From: DASZIT01 sp963709665
GTDB taxonomy: Bacteria; Actinomycetota; Acidimicrobiia; Acidimicrobiales; RAAP-2
Assembly: GCA_963709665.1 (NCBI GenBank)
Contig: CAVPWU010000002.1
Span: 248,001 to 312,000 of the forward strand
Length of the DNA: 64,000 bases
Direction: 5' to 3'
The notes beneath the pieces were generated by a model, which had not been told where the DNA came from, searched no databases, and was given only the letters and a program-made list of their open reading frames with translations. Positions 35,567-45,212 of this stretch are shown piece after piece. The number at the start of each line of letters is the position of its first letter. The stretch's first letter is position 1. The position numbers were made by a program, and so were the translations under genes.

Positions 35567-37150
35567 GTGATCGGCCGGTCCCCGGGGCCGGAGCCTCCGG
35601 ACCGGCCCACCGGCAGCGGCGGGGCCGGAGCCGGGGCCGCCGGACTGCTCCCCTGGACGGCCCACCTCGCCCCCGGGGCCGACCCCGGTGGGGGGCTGGT
35701 GACCGACCGGGGCACGCTGCCCGCCGCCTGGTCCCACCGCTGGGCGGCGGCCCCCGGTGCACCGGTGCTCATCACCGGTGACGGGCGCACCGTCGGGGCC
35801 GGGGAGTTCGAGGAGGCCACCCGCCGGGCGGCCGGGAAGCTGGCCGGTGCCGGCCTGGTGCCCGGTGACCGGATCCTCTGGTCCACGGCGTCCTCCGTCG
35901 ACGCTGTCGTCTCCCACGTGGCCGCCCTCCGGGCCGGACTGGTGGTGGTCCCCGCCAACACCGCCTACACCCAGCGCGAGATCGCCTTCATCGTCGACGA
36001 CGTCCGCCCCGCCGCCGTCGTCGCCGACGATCCGGTCCGGGCCGGGTGGGCAGCGGCGGCCGCCCGGCAGCCCCTGGTGGTCGACGACCCCTCCCTCGGG
36101 TCCCTGCCCGACCGCCAGCCCGGACGGCTCGACGCCGCCGCCCCCGGCGACCCCGCCCTCATCGGCTTCACCTCCGGCACCACCGGCGCCCCGAAGGGGG
36201 CGGTGCTCAGTCACCGGAACCTCCAGGCCGCCACCGCCTCGGTGGTGGCGGCCTGGCGGTGGACGCCCGACGACCGGCTGGTGCACTGCCTACCGGTCTT
36301 CCACGCCCACGGCCTGGCCGTGGGGATCTACGGGACCCTGCTGGCCGGGGCGTCCGCCGTCCTGTTGCCCGGCTTCGATCCGGGGGCGGTCCTCGACGCC
36401 GCCGACCGCCACCGGGCCACCCTGTTCTTCGGGGTGCCCACCATGTACCACCGCCTGGCCGCCTCGGCGCGGGTGGTCGAGCTGGGTGGCCTCCGCCTCT
36501 GCGTCTCGGGCTCCGCCCCCTTGGCCGCCGACCTCCACCGGCGGATCGCCGAGGCGGCCGGCACCGCCGTCCTCGAACGGTACGGGATGACCGAGACCCT
36601 GATGAACGTGTCCAACCCGGTGGAGGGGGAGCGGCGGCCGGGCACCGTCGGGTTCCCGCTGCCCGGGGTCGAGGTGGCGCTGGCCCCCGACGGGGAGATC
36701 CTGCTGCGGGGGCCCAACGTCTTCGACGGCTACTGGGAGCGGCCGGCGGCCACCGCCCAGGCCTTCCTCCCGGCCGACGACGGGGGTCGCCCGTGGTTCG
36801 CCTCCGGCGACCTGGGGAGTGTCGACGACGGGTACCTGACCATCCGGGGCCGGTCCAAGGAGCTGATCATCACCGGTGGGTTCAACGTCTACCCCGCCGA
36901 GGTGGAGGACGTGCTGGCCGGCCACCCGGCCGTGGTGGAGGTGGCGGTCACCGGCACCCCGTCGGAGGAGTGGGGGGAGGTGGTGACCGCCTGGGTGGTG
37001 ACCGACGGGCGGGCCCCCACCCCCGAGGCGCTGGCCGCCTTCGCCGGCGACCGCCTCGCCCCCTACAAGCGCCCCCGCATCGTCCACGTCGTCCCGGAGC
37101 TGCCCAGGAACGCGTTGGGCAAGGTGGTCCGTGGCATGCTCGGTCGGTGA
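35567..37150 (+). CDS. AMP-forming acyl-CoA synthetase (malonyl-CoA synthetase-like)
   Basis: Up to 527 residues. Motifs: P-loop GFTSGTTGAPKGAVLSH, FHAHGLAVGIYGTLLAG, YGMTETLM, GYWERP, GDLGSVDDGYLTIRGRSKEL and the C-terminal catalytic Lys region PRNALGKVVRGML. FHxHGL and the overall spacing resemble MatB-type malonyl/methylmalonyl-CoA ligases; substrate is inference. The first 40 residues are a Gly/Ala/Pro-rich extension; GTG 35,699 (VTDRGTLPAAW) after GGTGGGGGG would give a more typical 483-residue protein. Overlaps rnhB by GTGA. Confidence 0.87.
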   Translation: MIGRSPGPEPPDRPTGSGGAGAGAAGLLPWTAHLAPGADPGGGLVTDRGTLPAAWSHRWAAAPGAPVLITGDGRTVGAGEFEEATRRAAGKLAGAGLVPGDRILWSTASSVDAVVSHVAALRAGLVVVPANTAYTQREIAFIVDDVRPAAVVADDPVRAGWAAAAARQPLVVDDPSLGSLPDRQPGRLDAAAPGDPALIGFTSGTTGAPKGAVLSHRNLQAATASVVAAWRWTPDDRLVHCLPVFHAHGLAVGIYGTLLAGASAVLLPGFDPGAVLDAADRHRATLFFGVPTMYHRLAASARVVELGGLRLCVSGSAPLAADLHRRIAEAAGTAVLERYGMTETLMNVSNPVEGERRPGTVGFPLPGVEVALAPDGEILLRGPNVFDGYWERPAATAQAFLPADDGGRPWFASGDLGSVDDGYLTIRGRSKELIITGGFNVYPAEVEDVLAGHPAVVEVAVTGTPSEEWGEVVTAWVVTDGRAPTPEALAAFAGDRLAPYKRPRIVHVVPELPRNALGKVVRGMLGR

Positions 37151-37791
37151 CGCCACGCACCCCGACCCCCGCCCTGGAGCGTGCACTGGCGGCCGAGGGC
37201 TTCCTGCGCATCGCCGGGCTCGACGAGGTGGGCCGGGGGGCGTGGGCCGGCCCGGTGTCGGTGGGGGTGGCGGTGGTGCCGTCCGACCGACGGGCCCCGT
37301 CGGGGCTCCGGGACTCCAAGCAGGTCCCCGAAGCCGAGCGGGAGGTGCTGTTCGGCCGGGTGTCCGGGTGGTGTGTCGACTGGTCGGTGGGCCACGCCGA
37401 TCCCCAGGAGTGCGACCGGTGGGGGATGACGGTGGCCCTCCGGCTGGCCGCCCGCCGGGCCCTGGCGGGGCTGGCCGAGCCTCCCGACGTGGTGGTCATG
37501 GACGGCTCGTTCGACTACGTGTCCGGCGCCGACGACGGGAAGGTGATCCCGCCGGTCCGGACGGTGGTGCGGGGCGACGCCTCCTGCCGGGCCATCGCCG
37601 CGGCGTCCATCGTGGCCAAGGTGACCCGCGACCGAATGATGCGGGAGCTCACCGACGACTTCCCACCCTTCGACTTCCACCGGAACAAGGGGTATCCCTC
37701 GCCCGTGCACCGGCGGGCGCTGGACGGCCACGGGCTGACCGCCATCCACCGGCGCACCTGGTCCTACGTCGATCAGCTGCCGTATCGCTGA
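37147..37791 (+). CDS. rnhB: Ribonuclease HII
   Basis: 214 residues, GTG start overlapping the synthetase stop. Degrades RNA of RNA-DNA hybrids and starts ribonucleotide removal. Seen: IAGLDEVGRGAWAGPVSVGV with the DEVGRG catalytic Asp-Glu, LRDSKQVPEAERE, VVVMDGSFDYVSG with the third Asp, CRAIAAASIVAKVTRDRMM with the fourth, and FHRNKGYPSPVHRRAL. All RNase HII signatures are intact. Confidence 0.94.
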   Translation: MTPRTPTPALERALAAEGFLRIAGLDEVGRGAWAGPVSVGVAVVPSDRRAPSGLRDSKQVPEAEREVLFGRVSGWCVDWSVGHADPQECDRWGMTVALRLAARRALAGLAEPPDVVVMDGSFDYVSGADDGKVIPPVRTVVRGDASCRAIAAASIVAKVTRDRMMRELTDDFPPFDFHRNKGYPSPVHRRALDGHGLTAIHRRTWSYVDQLPYR

Positions 37792-37794
37792 CGG

Positions 37795-39024
37795 CTAGGG
37801 CGTGGGCTCCTTGGGGAGCCCGAGCACCCGCTCCCCGATGATGTTGCGCATCACCTCGTCACTCCCCCCCGCCACCCGCATCCCGGGCACCCCCAGCAGG
37901 TACTGGGACCAGGCGTAGGTCCCCCAGGCCCCGGAGTCGGCCACCAGCTCGGGCCCCAGCACCGACGAGACCAGCGCCCCGGTCCGGACCATGTTGGAGG
38001 TGAGGGCCAGCTTGGCCAGCGACAGCTCCGGGCCGGGGAGCTCCCCGGCGGCGATCCGGGCCAGGGCCCGTTGGGTGGTGTAGCGCGACACCCGGTCGTG
38101 GATGACGACCGAGGCCAGCTGTTGGCGCACCAGCGGGTCGTCCGACCGTCCGTGGGCCCGGGCCATCTCGATCAGGTACTGGTGGACGGGCAGGTCCACG
38201 CCGCCGCCCCCGCCCCCGATGGCCGCCCGCTCGTTCATCAGGGTGGTGAGGGCCACCGTCCAGCCGCCGTTCACCTCGCCCAGTCGGTGGGAGTCGGGGA
38301 TCCGCACCCCGGTGAAGAAGACCTCGTTGAAGGTGGCGCCGCCGGTCATCTGCCGGAGCGGGCGGACCTCCACCCCCGGGGCGTGCATGTCGACCACGAA
38401 GGCGGTGAGCCCGCGGTGCTTGGGGAGGTCGGGGTCGGTCCGGCAGAGGATCTCGCCGATGTCGGAGATCTGGGCGCCGGAGGTCCACACCTTCTGGCCG
38501 TCGACCACCCACTCGTCGCCGTCCCGGACCGCCCGGGTCTGCACCGAGGCCAGGTCGGAGCCGGCCCCCGGCTCGCTGAACAGCTGGCAGCCCACCAGGT
38601 CCCCCCGGTACATCCTGCGGAGGTAGGCCTCCTTCACCTCGTCGGTGCCGTGGGCGAGGATGGTGGGAGCCACCATGCCCAGGCCGATGCCGAACGGCGC
38701 CTGGCTGGGGACCAGGTACCCGTGGGCCAGTGCCTGGTAGGCGCGGTGGTAGGCACGGGGGAGGCCGCGGCCCCCGTACTCCTCCGGGCCGAAGATCCAT
38801 CCGAACCCGGCGTCGAAGGCGGTCCGGGCCCACGACTTGGCCGCCTCCAGCTCGGCCGCCGCCTCCTCGGGGGTGTGCTCGGGGAAGAGGCTGACGTCGT
38901 CGGACCCCGACCCCCAGGCGAAGCTGGCCGGCGGCCTCGGCTCGAGGTGGGCGTCGAGAAACGCCCGGGCGGCGTCGGCGAACTCCTCTTCCGTGGGAGG
39001 GGCGATGGTGGCGGGAGCGGTCAC
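37795..39024 (-). CDS. Acyl-CoA dehydrogenase
   Basis: 409 residues, GTG start with a GAGG site 8 nt upstream. FAD enzyme of fatty or branched acyl-CoA oxidation. Seen: FGPEEYGGRGLPRAYHRAYQ, CQLFSEPGAGSDLASVQTRA, GQKVWTSGAQISDIGEILCR (FAD contacts), GATFNEVFFTGVRIPDSHRL and the C-terminal RVAGGSDEVMRNIIGERVLG. Substrate chain is not evident; this subgroup often acts on unusual acyl-CoAs or sterol side chains. Convergent with rnhB (3-bp gap). No electron-transfer flavoprotein nearby. Confidence 0.9.
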   Translation of the reverse strand: MTAPATIAPPTEEEFADAARAFLDAHLEPRPPASFAWGSGSDDVSLFPEHTPEEAAAELEAAKSWARTAFDAGFGWIFGPEEYGGRGLPRAYHRAYQALAHGYLVPSQAPFGIGLGMVAPTILAHGTDEVKEAYLRRMYRGDLVGCQLFSEPGAGSDLASVQTRAVRDGDEWVVDGQKVWTSGAQISDIGEILCRTDPDLPKHRGLTAFVVDMHAPGVEVRPLRQMTGGATFNEVFFTGVRIPDSHRLGEVNGGWTVALTTLMNERAAIGGGGGGVDLPVHQYLIEMARAHGRSDDPLVRQQLASVVIHDRVSRYTTQRALARIAAGELPGPELSLAKLALTSNMVRTGALVSSVLGPELVADSGAWGTYAWSQYLLGVPGMRVAGGSDEVMRNIIGERVLGLPKEPTP

Positions 39025-39055
39025 CGGACGATCCTCACGGAACTCGACCGACCGG

Positions 39056-40009
39056 TCAAGCGGACGCCGGTGGTGACGGCGCCGGCCCGGTCACCGCCGT
39101 CAGGGCGGCGTCGAGGTCGGCGTGGGCGAACCCGAACCCCAGCCCGGCGAGGACCGACGGGACCACCCGCTGGCTCACCAGGGCCGTCTCGTCGGCCATG
39201 GCCCGGCCCAGGGCCAGCCGCAGGGCGGTGGCCGGCACCGGGACGACGGCCGGGCGGTGGACCGCACGTCCGAGGGCGGCGGTGAACTCGGCGTTGGTGA
39301 CCGCCCCCGGGGCGGTGGCGTTCACCGGGCCGTCCAGCCGTCCGTCGGTGAGGGCGCGCAGCACCACCGCCACCTCGTCGGGCAGGGAGATCCAGCTCAT
39401 CCACTGGGTGCCGGCGCCCAGGCGACCGCCGAGCCCCGACCGGAAGAGCGGCACCAGCTTGCCGAGGAGTCCGCCGCCCCGGGCCAGCACCAGGCCGGTC
39501 CGGACGGTGACCACCCGGACGCCGGCCTCGGACGCCGGTCGGGTGGCCCCCTCCCAGGCCTCGACCACCTCGGCCAGGAACCCCTGGCCGGGCGACGACC
39601 GCTCGGTCAGCTCCTCGTCCCCCCGGTCGCCGTAGTAGCCGATGGCGGAGGCGCTCACCAGCACCGGGGGCCGGGGCGACAGCAGCAGCAGCGACGAGAC
39701 CAGCAGCCCGGTGGCGTCGGTGCGGCTGCGGAGGATGACCTGGCGCCGGGACGGGCTCCAGCGCCGGTCGGCCACGCCGGCCCCGGCCAGGTGGACCACC
39801 CCGTCGTAGGGGCCGGCCGCCTCGAGGCCCCCGAGGTCGACCATGCCCCGGGACGGGTCCCAGTCCACGGTGGTCGACCGGCCGTCGGTCGCCGTCGCCG
39901 TCGCCGTCGCCGGCCGGACCAGTCGGACGGTGTCGTGGCCGTGGGCGTGGAGCGCCTCGACCACCGCGGCGCCGATCAGGCCCGAGGAGCCGGTGAGGAG
40001 GAACGTCAC
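39056..40009 (-). CDS. TIGR01777-family NAD-dependent epimerase (SDR39U1-like)
   Basis: 317 residues from GTG 40,009, overlapping the upstream hydrolase stop. Rossmann start VTFLLTGSSGLIGAAVVEAL, then VVHLAGAGVADRRWSPSRRQ and SASAIGYYGDRGDEELTERS with the YYGD motif of this family, VRTGLVLARGGGLLGKLVPL, GAGTQWMSWISLPDEVAVV and VNATAPGAVTNAEF. Reaction unknown in most members; some bacterial homologues affect cell division (YfcH/SulA-like). The coupling with the hydrolase suggests joint expression. Confidence 0.88.
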   Translation of the reverse strand: MTFLLTGSSGLIGAAVVEALHAHGHDTVRLVRPATATATATDGRSTTVDWDPSRGMVDLGGLEAAGPYDGVVHLAGAGVADRRWSPSRRQVILRSRTDATGLLVSSLLLLSPRPPVLVSASAIGYYGDRGDEELTERSSPGQGFLAEVVEAWEGATRPASEAGVRVVTVRTGLVLARGGGLLGKLVPLFRSGLGGRLGAGTQWMSWISLPDEVAVVLRALTDGRLDGPVNATAPGAVTNAEFTAALGRAVHRPAVVPVPATALRLALGRAMADETALVSQRVVPSVLAGLGFGFAHADLDAALTAVTGPAPSPPASA

Positions 40010-40830
40010 CGGGGCACGCCGCCCCGGGCCGACGACCCCGCCGTCGAGCGCTCCGCCGCCCGCTCCACCGCCCGGCGCACCAGGCCGGCGAACCCGTCGG
40101 GGTGGGAGAGGTGGGCGCCGTGGGAGGCCCCGGCCAGCTCCCTCAGCTCGGCGCCCGGGACGTGCTCCACCAGCCACGCCACGCCCTCCCGGTGGTGCGG
40201 CACCGACTGCTCGCCCCGCCCGAACACCGACGGGATCCGCAGGGTGGTGACGTCGAAAGGCGCCTCGTCGAGACGGACGGCGGCGAGCTCGGCCTGCAGT
40301 GCCGGCCCGTCGGCCCGTCGGGCCTCCTTGGCCGACTCCGGGAGCCGGTCCCAGGCGTCGCTCCCGACCATCCTCCGGAAGAAGGACTCGGCGGCGGCGG
40401 CGGGATCCTCCTCGGTTCCCGACGGGCCCCCGCTCGATCGGCGCCGGGTCCAGATCGGGAGCCAGGGGAGCGGCGGCTCGTAGGCGGCCATGGAGACGAT
40501 GGTGGCCGGCGGGTCGCGGCGGAGGGCGGCCCCCAGGGCGACGGTGCCGCCGTAGCTGTGGCCGACCACCACCGCCGGCCGGCCGCCGATCACCGCCAGG
40601 AGGTCGTCGATGTGACCGTCCAGGGTGGTCCGGAGGGGCACGGCGTCGCGCGAGCCGTGGTAGCCGCGGCGGTCGTAGATCACGGTGTGGAGGTCGGGCA
40701 GCCGGCGCACCACCCGGGTGAAGCTCGACGACCGGTCGAGGGAGCCGTGGACGAGCACCACCACCGGGTCGCCGGTCCTGCGATCGGCCGGTACGTGCTC
40801 GGTGACGGCCAGTCCGGTGGGGTGCTCCAT
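40006..40830 (-). CDS. Alpha/beta hydrolase
   Basis: 274 residues from ATG 40,830 (MEHPTGLAVTEHVPADR). Oxyanion region VVVLVHGSLDRSSSF, HTVIYDRRGYHGSR, nucleophile elbow VVVGHSYGGTVALGAAL, and a late His in LAGASHGAHLSHPDGFA complete the triad. Substrate not predictable. First gene of a two-gene unit with the TIGR01777 epimerase. Divergent from the short HU gene. Confidence 0.85.
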   Translation of the reverse strand: MEHPTGLAVTEHVPADRRTGDPVVVLVHGSLDRSSSFTRVVRRLPDLHTVIYDRRGYHGSRDAVPLRTTLDGHIDDLLAVIGGRPAVVVGHSYGGTVALGAALRRDPPATIVSMAAYEPPLPWLPIWTRRRSSGGPSGTEEDPAAAAESFFRRMVGSDAWDRLPESAKEARRADGPALQAELAAVRLDEAPFDVTTLRIPSVFGRGEQSVPHHREGVAWLVEHVPGAELRELAGASHGAHLSHPDGFAGLVRRAVERAAERSTAGSSARGGVPR

Positions 40831-41020
40831 CTCGTACTGCAGCCTGCCAGGTCGGCCCCCTCCACCGCCAAGGGCCCGGTCGGGCGCGGATCGGCCGGAT
40901 GGCTGTTCACCCTGGTGACCGGGTGGAAACGGGGTCCCCGGGGCCCGGATCGCCCGGAAATCCGCGCTTCGGGTCCCAGGATCGTGCATTGTGGTGGCTT
41001 CCGCAGACCAAGGAGAGAGA

Positions 41021-41326
41021 GTGCCCCTTACCAAGTCAGACCTCATCACGGCCGTCGCCTCGCAGACCGGCCTGACGTCCAAGGACGTGGCCACCGTGCT
41101 GGCCGGCCTCGAGGACGTCGTGGTCGCCACCGTGGCCAAGGGCGAGAAGATCGTCATCACCGGCTTCCTTACCTTCGACCGCGCCGAGCGGGCCGCCCGC
41201 ACCGGTCGGAACCCGCAGACCGGCGAGGCCATCAAGATCAAGGCCTCCAAGAGCCCGAAGGTCAGCGCCGGCGCGTCGTTCAAGAAGGTCGTCAACGGCC
41301 AGGCCCCGGCGCCCAAGCTGAGCTAG
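41021..41326 (+). CDS. hup: HU-family DNA-binding protein (short form)
   Basis: 101 residues from GTG 41,021 after AAGGAGAGAGA; ATG 40,991 would add 10 residues without a site. A plain HU fold: VPLTKSDLITAVASQTGLTS, GEKIVITGFLTFDRAERAAR, TGRNPQTGEAIKIKASKSPK, SAGASFKKVVNG. Position FLTFD replaces the usual FGTF. No tail, unlike the paralogue at 26,324. A strong terminator follows. Confidence 0.92.
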   Translation: MPLTKSDLITAVASQTGLTSKDVATVLAGLEDVVVATVAKGEKIVITGFLTFDRAERAARTGRNPQTGEAIKIKASKSPKVSAGASFKKVVNGQAPAPKLS

Positions 41327-41351
41327 CCGACCGACGGCTTCCGCCGTCCGA

Positions 41352-41389
41352 CGACGGTGCCGACCCGGTTCACCGGGTCGGCACCGTCG
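41352..41389. terminator. Hairpin terminator between hup and kgd
   Basis: A perfect 17-bp stem with a TTCA loop, 26 bp after the hup stop and just before the kgd promoter box; it should insulate kgd from hup. Confidence 0.75.
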
Positions 41390-41433
41390 CGTCCGGGGTC
41401 GGATCCCCGGCTGTCGATTCCGACCTGCCCGAT

Positions 41434-41439
41434 TAGGCT
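41434..41439 (+). promoter_or_regulatory. -10 box TAGGCT of leaderless kgd
   Basis: TAGGCT lies 7 nt before ATG 41,447; no ribosome site. Confidence 0.55.
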
Positions 41440-41446
41440 CGACCCG

Positions 41447-44400
41447 ATGACGGACACCAACGGATCAGAGGCGGCAGGGGGGTCCACCCGAGCGCGGGCG
41501 GCGACCGGCGCCGGGGCGTTCGGGCCCAACGCCTGGCTGGTCGAGGACATGTACGACCGTTACCGGGCCGACCCCACCTCGGTCTCCGACTCCTGGCGCG
41601 AGTTCTTCACCGACTACCGGCCGGCGGCACCGGGCTCGGGGTCCTCCGGGCCGGTGCCGGCGCCGGCGACCGCCGCCACCCCTTCCTCCACCCCGGCGGC
41701 CCCGGGCGCCCCGGTGGCACCTGGGCCGCAGCCGGTCCCCGACGCCACCGGCGACCTCCCCACCGTCCTGCGGGGAGCGGCCGGCCGCATCGTCACCAAC
41801 ATGGAGGCGTCGCTGGGCGTCCCCACCGCCACCAGCGTGCGGGTGGTGCCGGCCAAGCTGCTCGAGGTCAACCGGACCATCATCAACAACCAGTTGGTCC
41901 GCACCATCGGCGGCAAGGTCAGCTTCACCCACCTGATCGGCTTCGCCATCGTCAAGGGACTGATGGCCGTCCCGGCCATGAACGCCGCCTTCGTGGCCGA
42001 CGCCGACGGCAAGGGGACGCCCGGGGTGGTGCGCCATCAGCATGTCGGCCTCGGCCTGGCCGTCGACGTCGAGAAGGCAGGCGGGTCGCGCACCCTCCTG
42101 GTGCCGTGCATCGCCGAGGCCGATACCCGCGACTTCCGGGGCTTCCTCGGTGCCTACGAGGAGCTGGTGCGGAAGGTCCACACCAACAAGATCGCCCCGG
42201 ACGACTTCGCCGGCACCACCGCCACCCTCACCAACCCCGGGACCCTGGGCACCGTGCAGTCGGTGCCCCGTCTGATGCCGGGCCAGGGGGTCATCGTCGG
42301 GGTCGGGGCCCTGGGCTTCCCGGCCGGCTTCGAGGCGTCCGACCCGAGGGTCCTGGCCGACCTGGGGGTGGGCAAGACGGTCACCCTCACCTCCACCTAC
42401 GACCACCGGATCATCCAGGGTGCCGAGTCCGGGCTGTTCCTGGCCTACGTGGCCGAGTGCCTGACCGGGAAGCACGACTTCTACGACGAGGTCTTCCGGG
42501 CCCTGGAGATCCCCTACCAGCCGGTCCACTGGGAGCGCGACCGCGACGCCGACGACAGCGGGACCGACGGCGTCCAGCACCGGGTGCTCAAGCAGGTCCA
42601 CGTCCAGACCCTCATCAACATGTACCGGGTGCGGGGCCACCTCATCGCCCACCTCGACCCGCTCGACGCCGAGTTGCCGGAGATGCACTCCGAGCTCGAC
42701 CCGCTCCACTACGGCCTGACCATCTGGGACCTGCCGCGCCAGTTCGTGGCCGACGGGCTGGCCGGACGGGAGACCGCCACCCTCGACGAGATCCTGCACA
42801 TCCTGCGGGACGCCTACTGCCGGTCACTGGGCATCGAGTACATGCACATCCAGGACCCCGACCAGAAGCGGTGGATCCAGCAGCACGTGGAGGGCGTGTC
42901 CACCACCCTCTCCACCGAGGAGCAGCGCCACATCCTCGACCGGCTCAACGCCGCCGAGGTCTTCGAGCGCTTCCTCCACTCCCGGTACGTGGGCCAGAAG
43001 CGCTTCGGCCTCGAGGGGGCGGAGTCGGCCATCGTCCTCCTCGACACCATCCTCGACCAGGCGGTGCGGGAGGGCCTGACCGAGGCGGTGATGGGGATGG
43101 CCCACCGCGGCCGGCTCAACGTCCTGGCCAACATCGTGGGCAAGTCGTACGGGGAGATCTTCGAGGAGTTCGAAGGGAATCTCGACCCGGAGTCGGTCCA
43201 GGGCTCGGGCGACGTGAAGTACCACAAGGGCGCCTCGGGCACCTTCACCGCCGGCAACGGCCACGCCATCCCGGTCAGCCTGGCCTCCAACCCGTCGCAC
43301 CTCGAGGCGGTCGACCCGGTGGTGGTGGGCATGGCCCGGGCCCGCCAGGACGCCCTGGGCGGCGAGCAGGGGAGCGGGCAGCGCCTCGAGGAGGGCACCG
43401 GCTCCCCGTTCCCGGTCCTGCCCATCCTGGTCCACGGGGACGCCGCCTTCGCCGGCCAGGGGGTGGTGGCCGAGACCCTCAACCTGTCGGGCCTGGCCGG
43501 CTACCGCACCGGCGGCACCGTCCACATCGTCATCAACAACCAGCTGGGCTTCACCACCGCCCCGGAGGCGGCCCGCACCTCGGTGTACCCGACCGACGTC
43601 GCCAAGATGGTGCAGGCGCCGATCTTCCACGTCAACGGTGACGACCCCGAAGCCTGCGCCCGGGCCGCCCGGCTGGCCTTCGGCTTCCGCCAGGCCTTCC
43701 ACAAGGACGTGGTCATCGACATGGTCTGCTACCGCCGGCACGGCCACAACGAGGGTGACGACCCCAGCTACACCCAGCCCCTGATGTACGCCCTGATCGA
43801 GGCCAAGCGCTCGGTCCGCAAGCTGTACACCGAGTCGCTGGTACGGCGGGGGGACATCACCCTCGACGAGGCCGAGCAGGCCCTCGACGACTTCTCCGCC
43901 CGGCTGCAGGCCGCCCTGGACGAGACCCGGGCGGAGGCGGAGGCGGTGGCGGGCCCGCCCCCCACCCTCCCCGAGTACGTGGTGCCCGACCTCCTGCTGC
44001 CGCGGATCGAGACCGGGGTCGACGCCGCCGTACTGTCCCGGCTGGCCGCCACGGTGAGCTCGGCCCCCGAGGGGTTCGTGATCCATCCCAAGCTGGTCCG
44101 CCAGTTCGAGCAGCGGGACAAGATGGTGGCCGACGGCGAGGTCGACTGGGCGCTGGGGGAGGCGATGGCCATCGGGTCGCTCCTGCTGGAGGGGACCAAC
44201 GTCCGCCTCACCGGCCAGGACACCCGGCGCGGCACCTTCTCCCAGCGTCACGCCGTGCTGGTCGACTACACCACCGGCCGGGAGCATGTCCCGCTGGCCC
44301 ACCTGGACGGCGCCGGCCGGTTCACCGTCCGGGACTCCCTGCTCTCCGAGTACGCCTGCGTGGGCTTCGAGTACGGGTACTCGGTGGTGGCCACCTCCGA

Positions 44401-45181
44401 CCTGGTGGCGTGGGAGGCGCAGTTCGGCGACTTCTGGAACGGGGCGGAGATCATCGTCGACAACTTTCTGGTGGCGGCGGGGGACAAGTGGGGCCAGCAC
44501 TCCGGGCTGGTCCTGCTGCTGCCCCACGGCTACGAGGGGCAGGGCCCCGAGCACTCGTCGGCCCGGATCGAGCGCTTCCTCACCCTGTCCGCCCGCGGCA
44601 ACATCCGGGTCACCGAGCCGACCACCGCCGCCCAGTACTTCCACCTCCTCCGTTCCCAGGTCCGCACCCCGGTGCCCCGGCCGCTCATCGTCTTCACCCC
44701 CAAATCACTCCTCCGGGCCCGGCAGGCCCGCTCGCCGATCGGGGAGTTCACCACCGGCTCCTTCGCCGAGGTGCTCGACGACCCGGCCGCCGACACCGAG
44801 GGGTTCGACCCCGACGGCGTCACCCGGGTGGTGCTGTGCGCCGGCAAGGTCGCCTACGACGCCCTGGCCCGCCGCGACCAGCGGGGGGAGGCGGGCCGGA
44901 GCGTGGCCATCGTCCGGGTGGAGCAGCTCTACCCCTGGCCCAAGGACCACCTCAACCAGATCCTCGAGCGCTACCCCAACGCCAGCGAGGTGGTGTGGCT
45001 CCAGGAGGAGCCCGAGAACCAGGGTCCCTGGAACTTCGTCCACGGGCGCCTGCACAAGGTGCTCCGCAACACCCACGCCCTCCGACACGTCAGCCGGGCC
45101 GAATCGTCCAGCCCGGCCACCGGCAGCGCCGCCCTCCACCGGCTCGAGCAGGAGGACCTCCTGCTGCGGTCGGTGGGCTGA
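41447..45181 (+). CDS. kgd: Multifunctional 2-oxoglutarate decarboxylase/dehydrogenase E1-E2 (Kgd)
   Basis: 1244 residues, intact. The actinobacterial TCA-cycle enzyme fusing an E2-type succinyltransferase domain to a thiamine-diphosphate E1. Order: E1o N-terminal segment (NAWLVEDMYDRYRADPTSVS), Pro/Ala linker (about 60-105), acyltransferase domain with SFTHLIGFAIVKGLMAVPAM and the catalytic TYDHRIIQGAESG near 318, then E1: AHRGRLNVLANIVGKSYGEI, KYHKGASGTFTAGNGHAIPV, HGDAAFAGQGVVAETLNLSG, YRRHGHNEGDDPSYTQPLMY, GQDTRRGTFSQRHAVLVDY and LLPHGYEGQGPEHSSARIER. No lipoyl domain, as in mycobacteria, so a separate E2 (DlaT-like) is needed. The GarA-type FHA regulator is not in the window. Confidence 0.95.
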   Translation: MTDTNGSEAAGGSTRARAATGAGAFGPNAWLVEDMYDRYRADPTSVSDSWREFFTDYRPAAPGSGSSGPVPAPATAATPSSTPAAPGAPVAPGPQPVPDATGDLPTVLRGAAGRIVTNMEASLGVPTATSVRVVPAKLLEVNRTIINNQLVRTIGGKVSFTHLIGFAIVKGLMAVPAMNAAFVADADGKGTPGVVRHQHVGLGLAVDVEKAGGSRTLLVPCIAEADTRDFRGFLGAYEELVRKVHTNKIAPDDFAGTTATLTNPGTLGTVQSVPRLMPGQGVIVGVGALGFPAGFEASDPRVLADLGVGKTVTLTSTYDHRIIQGAESGLFLAYVAECLTGKHDFYDEVFRALEIPYQPVHWERDRDADDSGTDGVQHRVLKQVHVQTLINMYRVRGHLIAHLDPLDAELPEMHSELDPLHYGLTIWDLPRQFVADGLAGRETATLDEILHILRDAYCRSLGIEYMHIQDPDQKRWIQQHVEGVSTTLSTEEQRHILDRLNAAEVFERFLHSRYVGQKRFGLEGAESAIVLLDTILDQAVREGLTEAVMGMAHRGRLNVLANIVGKSYGEIFEEFEGNLDPESVQGSGDVKYHKGASGTFTAGNGHAIPVSLASNPSHLEAVDPVVVGMARARQDALGGEQGSGQRLEEGTGSPFPVLPILVHGDAAFAGQGVVAETLNLSGLAGYRTGGTVHIVINNQLGFTTAPEAARTSVYPTDVAKMVQAPIFHVNGDDPEACARAARLAFGFRQAFHKDVVIDMVCYRRHGHNEGDDPSYTQPLMYALIEAKRSVRKLYTESLVRRGDITLDEAEQALDDFSARLQAALDETRAEAEAVAGPPPTLPEYVVPDLLLPRIETGVDAAVLSRLAATVSSAPEGFVIHPKLVRQFEQRDKMVADGEVDWALGEAMAIGSLLLEGTNVRLTGQDTRRGTFSQRHAVLVDYTTGREHVPLAHLDGAGRFTVRDSLLSEYACVGFEYGYSVVATSDLVAWEAQFGDFWNGAEIIVDNFLVAAGDKWGQHSGLVLLLPHGYEGQGPEHSSARIERFLTLSARGNIRVTEPTTAAQYFHLLRSQVRTPVPRPLIVFTPKSLLRARQARSPIGEFTTGSFAEVLDDPAADTEGFDPDGVTRVVLCAGKVAYDALARRDQRGEAGRSVAIVRVEQLYPWPKDHLNQILERYPNASEVVWLQEEPENQGPWNFVHGRLHKVLRNTHALRHVSRAESSSPATGSAALHRLEQEDLLLRSVG

Positions 45182-45212
45182 GCCCGACCGGGGGCGGGCC
45201 CGGGGAGCCGGG